Below the pieces are notes generated by a model that saw only the letters and a program-made list of their open reading frames with translations, was not told the origin of the DNA and did no database searches. 64,000 nt of DNA from OLB7 sp966250335. GTDB lineage: Bacteria; Bacteroidota; Ignavibacteria; OLB7. The stretch covers positions 25,706 to 89,705 of the forward strand of contig CBINGZ010000018.1 of NCBI GenBank assembly GCA_966250335.1. The letters run 5' to 3'. This document shows positions 61,033-64,000 of the stretch, piece after piece. Numbering within the stretch: position 1 is the stretch's first letter; each line of letters opens with the position of its first letter. The position numbers and the translations under genes were made by a program.

Positions 61033-63051
61033 ATGAGAAATACCTATGCAAATATGCATCGTGTTGCGATGCTGGCTGTAGTCTGGGGAGGGATCATCGG
61101 ATCAATAATTCCGTATGAGGCATCAGCTCAGGCACAGAGCGCGGAATATGATGTAGATCATCCGAATCCGTCCTTGGGGAACAGTGCGAATCGTGGAGAC
61201 CGTCCGTATCGGGAGATACCGGAGGTGTTTTCAATTGGTGCGAACACGGCCGATGTGGAGATCAGCAGCTTGAACTGGGGCAGAGCTTATGTGGCGATCA
61301 ACCCCGTACGGCCTTGTGAAGTTTTTGCGGCCGCTCATGCATTATATCAAGATTTCCCTCGAAAAGAGACATACTATTTCTTCAGGAGCACGACCTCCGG
61401 TGCAAGTTGGAATACTATAACAACAACGCGAACCGACGCTCTATGGGATGTTGCGATTGATCGTAACGAGCGATACTACGTTCTGGAAGGCCATTCTTTT
61501 TTTGGAACTCGGGATCTCAGCCTTGGTTATTCGACTGATCACGGATCAAGTTGGTCTTATGTAACCCTGCCGACAACTAGTGGCGAGCATGACCAGCCGG
61601 TCGCGATGGCTGTCGATAATAGCCGGGTAAGCCCATATGAGGGAAGTGTCTATGTGGCGACAAGCGGTGGAAGAGAGATTATGCGCTCTACAACTTCAGG
61701 TGCTACTTGGCCCTCAAGCTGGACCACCATTCCAATTCCGACTGCCGTAACAGATTACTATGGAGGGCTTCCGTTTGCTTGTGAGAATGTAGACATTCAA
61801 ACAGGCCCCGATGGACAGGTATATATATGCTATACCACATTTGGATCGACAAACCCTATAGGTGGAGGAACCTATTCATTTCTAGTGTTCGCTAAATCTA
61901 CCGATGCCGGGGCTACATGGACCTCGGATGCATTGTTCAACGGTCATAGAGATGATTGGCTTCCAATATCAGTTATGGCACGGATTGCAGTGAATCAGCA
62001 GAATAATAATATTTTTATTCTACGCCCGGTTACAGAAGATAACGACCATGATCTTGAAAACAGTGAACTGGCTGTCATGCGATCAACCGATGGTGGGGAT
62101 AGCTGGTCGACTTCCTTTATACCAGATCCGAGCTTGGAAAAAGATCAATCCCGTGGTGTTATTGCTTGCGATCCAATATCAGGTGCCGTAGCGGTTGGTT
62201 ACCTGGAAAATGAACAAGTTGTGGGCAGTCCGGCTCCTGTATACGAATCGCGAGTAGCAATATCGTATGATCAGGGAGACACCTGGGGCAGCATGACCGT
62301 GAGCGATGATACCTGGCTTGCCCCCGACCATTATCGGGAAGCGGGTTGGGAAAGACCCGCAGCCGAGATCGATGTGCATTATGGCAACGTCGTGCCATTA
62401 TGGACAATGGATTTGCGAGATACTTCTGGAATGCGTGGTCCGTTGTATACCTCGTCGTTCGAGATGGAGTGCCCTGAAAATCTCTGGCTCGGCAAAGCTA
62501 CGATCAACGACAATGCCCTCTACAGCGTCTCCAACACCATTACGGTTGAACCGCCGGCCGGCAGCCAGTATCTTATCCCGGCGACAAACCCCGGACAGGT
62601 GTTGATGTACGCCGGAACCAAGATCAAGCTCCTCCCCGGGTTCTGCGCTAAGGAAGGATCGCGATACAAGGCGAGGATTCAGCCGTGCGGGGTCTTCAGC
62701 GATGTGGATGAGTTCGCTCTTCCAATCTGTCAAGAGTCGAGGATCAGTTCGGCGGGCTCTCGTGGACATGAGTCTTCAACTGGCAGCTATGGAGAGCGTT
62801 GCCTCAGCTATCCGAACCCGTTCAACGGTATGACGAATATCCGCTATGATGTGGGTGTTGCCGGTCCGGTGTCGATCACGGTGTACGATGTCGCCGGCAA
62901 TGAAGTGGGGCGGCTGCTCGAGGGCGAGACGCAATCCGAGGGAGTTCATCTGATCAGGTTCGACGGCTCGTCGCTGGCGCCCGGGGCGTATCATGTACTG
63001 GTCCGGACGGCGTCGTACACGCGGTCGATGCTGCTGACTCGGACTCAGTAG
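61033..63051 (+). CDS. BNR/Asp-box protein with coathanger-stack and T9SS domains, mosaic composition
   Basis: A 672-residue exported protein. After the signal peptide (about 1-34) come Asp-box repeats (STTSGASW, STDHGSSW, STTSGATW, STDAGATW, STDGGDSW, SYDQGDTW), as in sialidase-like beta-propellers. Then, from about residue 480, a 3-coathanger-stack-like module (ATNPGQVLMYAGTKIKLLPGF, AKEGSRYKARIQPC) and a type-A T9SS sorting domain (SYPNPFNGMTNIRYDVG ending GAYHVLVRTASYTR) follow. Codon composition changes near 62460: the N-terminal two-thirds are AT-rich, the rest GC-rich like the genome. The ATG at 61033 follows AGGGAGAAGC. It is 51 nt after the tail-fibre gene. Confidence 0.88.
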   Translation: MRNTYANMHRVAMLAVVWGGIIGSIIPYEASAQAQSAEYDVDHPNPSLGNSANRGDRPYREIPEVFSIGANTADVEISSLNWGRAYVAINPVRPCEVFAAAHALYQDFPRKETYYFFRSTTSGASWNTITTTRTDALWDVAIDRNERYYVLEGHSFFGTRDLSLGYSTDHGSSWSYVTLPTTSGEHDQPVAMAVDNSRVSPYEGSVYVATSGGREIMRSTTSGATWPSSWTTIPIPTAVTDYYGGLPFACENVDIQTGPDGQVYICYTTFGSTNPIGGGTYSFLVFAKSTDAGATWTSDALFNGHRDDWLPISVMARIAVNQQNNNIFILRPVTEDNDHDLENSELAVMRSTDGGDSWSTSFIPDPSLEKDQSRGVIACDPISGAVAVGYLENEQVVGSPAPVYESRVAISYDQGDTWGSMTVSDDTWLAPDHYREAGWERPAAEIDVHYGNVVPLWTMDLRDTSGMRGPLYTSSFEMECPENLWLGKATINDNALYSVSNTITVEPPAGSQYLIPATNPGQVLMYAGTKIKLLPGFCAKEGSRYKARIQPCGVFSDVDEFALPICQESRISSAGSRGHESSTGSYGERCLSYPNPFNGMTNIRYDVGVAGPVSITVYDVAGNEVGRLLEGETQSEGVHLIRFDGSSLAPGAYHVLVRTASYTRSMLLTRTQ

Positions 63052-63242
63052 TTTGGTGGTCGAATGATGTGAACGCCTATATAAAGTCGGTCGTGGCAGC
63101 GGCCGTCGCCCGTGGTGGGCGACGGCCGCTGTCGTTGAGTCAAGATATGAGCGGCTGCCTGAGACGCTTGCGGAATTACAGGATAATATTTATCCCTCCT
63201 GCTCCTTTTTGCAAAGCGCCTCATCATTAATCCGGTAGAGTC

Positions 63243-63563
63243 TCATTCCGGAGGAGAACAACGCGAACACGGCGTATAACCCTGCTTGGCCTCGGACAGC
63301 TTCATCGGGATCGAACTCTTGCGAAGATACTGACACCCGTCCCGATGATACTTGCTGCCGGTGCGTGTTACATACACGGTCGCCTCGGCAGGCTTCTTGG
63401 CCTGTTTCTTTTTTGCTTTCTTCTTCGGAGTGGCCTCGGCCGAAGTCTGCTGAGTCTGGGTCTGCTGGCCCGACTGATGCAACGTGACAGGTATAGTCCA
63501 TCCGCCCGCGGTAACAGCCACGAGCAGCGCGGCTATAAGGGATGCCGTCCTACGACTCCACAT
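63243..63563 (-). CDS. Small exported protein with Ada-like zinc motif
   Basis: A 106-residue protein. A signal peptide or membrane anchor (about 5-22; SLIAALLVAVTAGGW) is followed by a Gln/Thr and Lys-rich spacer (KKKAKKKQAKK) and a C-terminal module VYVTRTGSKYHRDGCQYLR...IPMKLSEAKQGYTPCSRCSPP. This C-x13-20-C-x2-C pattern with KYH is the Ada-like zinc-binding motif seen as a tail on many secreted nucleases and competence proteins. Here it stands alone. The ATG follows GGAGGTAAT, a very strong ribosome site. The role is unknown; binding of DNA or metal is possible. Confidence 0.86.
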   Translation of the reverse strand: MWSRRTASLIAALLVAVTAGGWTIPVTLHQSGQQTQTQQTSAEATPKKKAKKKQAKKPAEATVYVTRTGSKYHRDGCQYLRKSSIPMKLSEAKQGYTPCSRCSPPE

Positions 63564-63797
63564 ATTACCTCCTTGATCGACACGTATGAATTGAATGATA
63601 TACGGATGCGGCAAGAGTAATCCTGTCGCTTATGATTCGATAAGCGGGAAATAGCAGATACGAGGCAGAAACCGAGCGTAGAACGGAAGACTGGAAGCGG
63701 TTTCATAACCTTCGATGGCCGTATGCGATGAGATTTGAAGGTGTTTTAGATTGCCGTCGGAGGAATATCAACGATGGCAGCCAAAGAAGAACTGACC

Positions 63798-63839
63798 GAT
63801 GAACAATGGGCGATGAACAATGGGCGATGAACAATGGGC
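63798..63839 (+). repeat. 14-nt unit in three tandem copies
   Basis: GATGAACAATGGGC is repeated exactly three times inside the transposase start. The normal gene would have one copy. Confidence 0.9.
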
Positions 63840-63936
63840 GATGATCTCCCCATTGTTGCCCACGCCTCGCCCCCAACCTCGCGGAGGCCGGCCATGGGCA
63901 GATAACCGCGCTGTGTTCGAGGGCATTCTCTGGGTG

Positions 63937-63975
63937 CTGCGCAGTGGAGCTGCGCAGTGGAGCTGCGCAGTGGAG
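63937..63975 (+). repeat. 13-nt unit in three tandem copies
   Basis: CTGCGCAGTGGAG is repeated exactly three times in the transposase gene, 97 nt after the first triplication. One copy is expected in an intact gene. Confidence 0.9.
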
Positions 63976-64000
63976 CACGCTGGAAGGATCTCCCGGAACG

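Larger units (their letters stand above)
63774..64000 (+). pseudogene. IS5-family-like transposase gene, 5' part, disrupted by tandem repeats
   Basis: The frame starts MAAKEELTDEQWA at 63774, the usual beginning of IS5-type transposases. It then meets three copies of a 14-nt unit, GATGAACAATGGGC (63798-63839), which shift the frame, and stops after 18 codons. The homology continues in +1 (MISPLLPTPRP, RGGRPWADNRAVFEGILWVLRSG) until three copies of a 13-nt unit, CTGCGCAGTGGAG (63937-63975), after which RWKDLPE resumes in the first frame. The 28 and 26 extra nt add up to 54, so the net frame is restored. It runs off the window's right edge. An intact transposase cannot be made from this stretch. 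Confidence 0.85.

Overview
The window is GC-rich bacterial DNA with densely packed genes. It most likely comes from the FCB group: Bacteroidota or a relative such as the Chlorobiota/Kapabacteria line. The reasons are three intact secreted proteins ending in type-A type IX secretion sorting domains (a fourth was probably lost by truncation), a GWxTD-domain protein, a 3-coathanger-stack-like domain, surface proteins with VGIGT/tail-fibre chaperone-like motifs, a SufBCDSUT iron-sulfur operon and one clean TTG(G)-N19-TAnnTTTG type promoter. The phylum is an inference; no rRNA is present to settle it.

Layout. 1-4488: 3' part of a suf operon (sufC fragment, sufD, sufS, sufU, sufT) ending in an Rrf2 regulator. 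4489-5378: noncoding, with a multi-hairpin repeat element. 5379-15437: one giant secreted protein of 3352 residues built from 17-residue repeats. 15611-27690: housekeeping and envelope genes (malate dehydrogenase, a lipoprotein, DsbD, IlvE, a HAD phosphatase, a 7TM-HD phosphodiesterase, a Xer recombinase, a fatty acid hydroxylase-like protein, a DUF2807 lipoprotein). 28629-38857: tandemly duplicated secreted proteins, two of one family with duplicated 5' leaders and two BNR-repeat proteins of which the first is frameshifted; uvrB lies between them on the other strand. 39070-50830: an actinobacterial-style E2-E1 fused 2-oxoglutarate decarboxylase/dehydrogenase, a GWxTD protein, an outer membrane protein, a CBM9-like protein, YggS and an active/inactive pair of M16 peptidases.

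51007-55683 is a self-contained regulatory island: four DGPF (YCII-related) proteins, a DoxX-like membrane protein, an ECF42-type sigma factor with the long C-terminal extension, and a DinB-family protein. The first two DGPF genes are each preceded by the same bipartite promoter, TGTCGA-N17-CGAC, which fits what I recall of the published ECF42 promoter.

55826-59048: pgsA, ftsY, a membrane-anchored protein, and then the most striking object of the window: an initiator tRNA-fMet gene split in its anticodon loop by a 648-nt group I intron. The intron core is of the cyanobacterial tRNA-intron type (IC3) and the intron encodes a PD-(D/E)XK homing endonuclease resembling I-Ssp6803I, whose known host site is also tRNA-fMet. 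After the tRNA comes an 0.8-kb gene-poor stretch with a perfect 20-bp inverted repeat, then a tail-fibre-domain protein, a chimeric BNR/T9SS protein, a small Ada-like zinc-motif protein and the start of an IS5-family-like transposase gene disrupted by two triplicated short repeats.

I saw no CRISPR array, rRNA gene or prophage. All family assignments come from reading motifs by eye; no searches were run.
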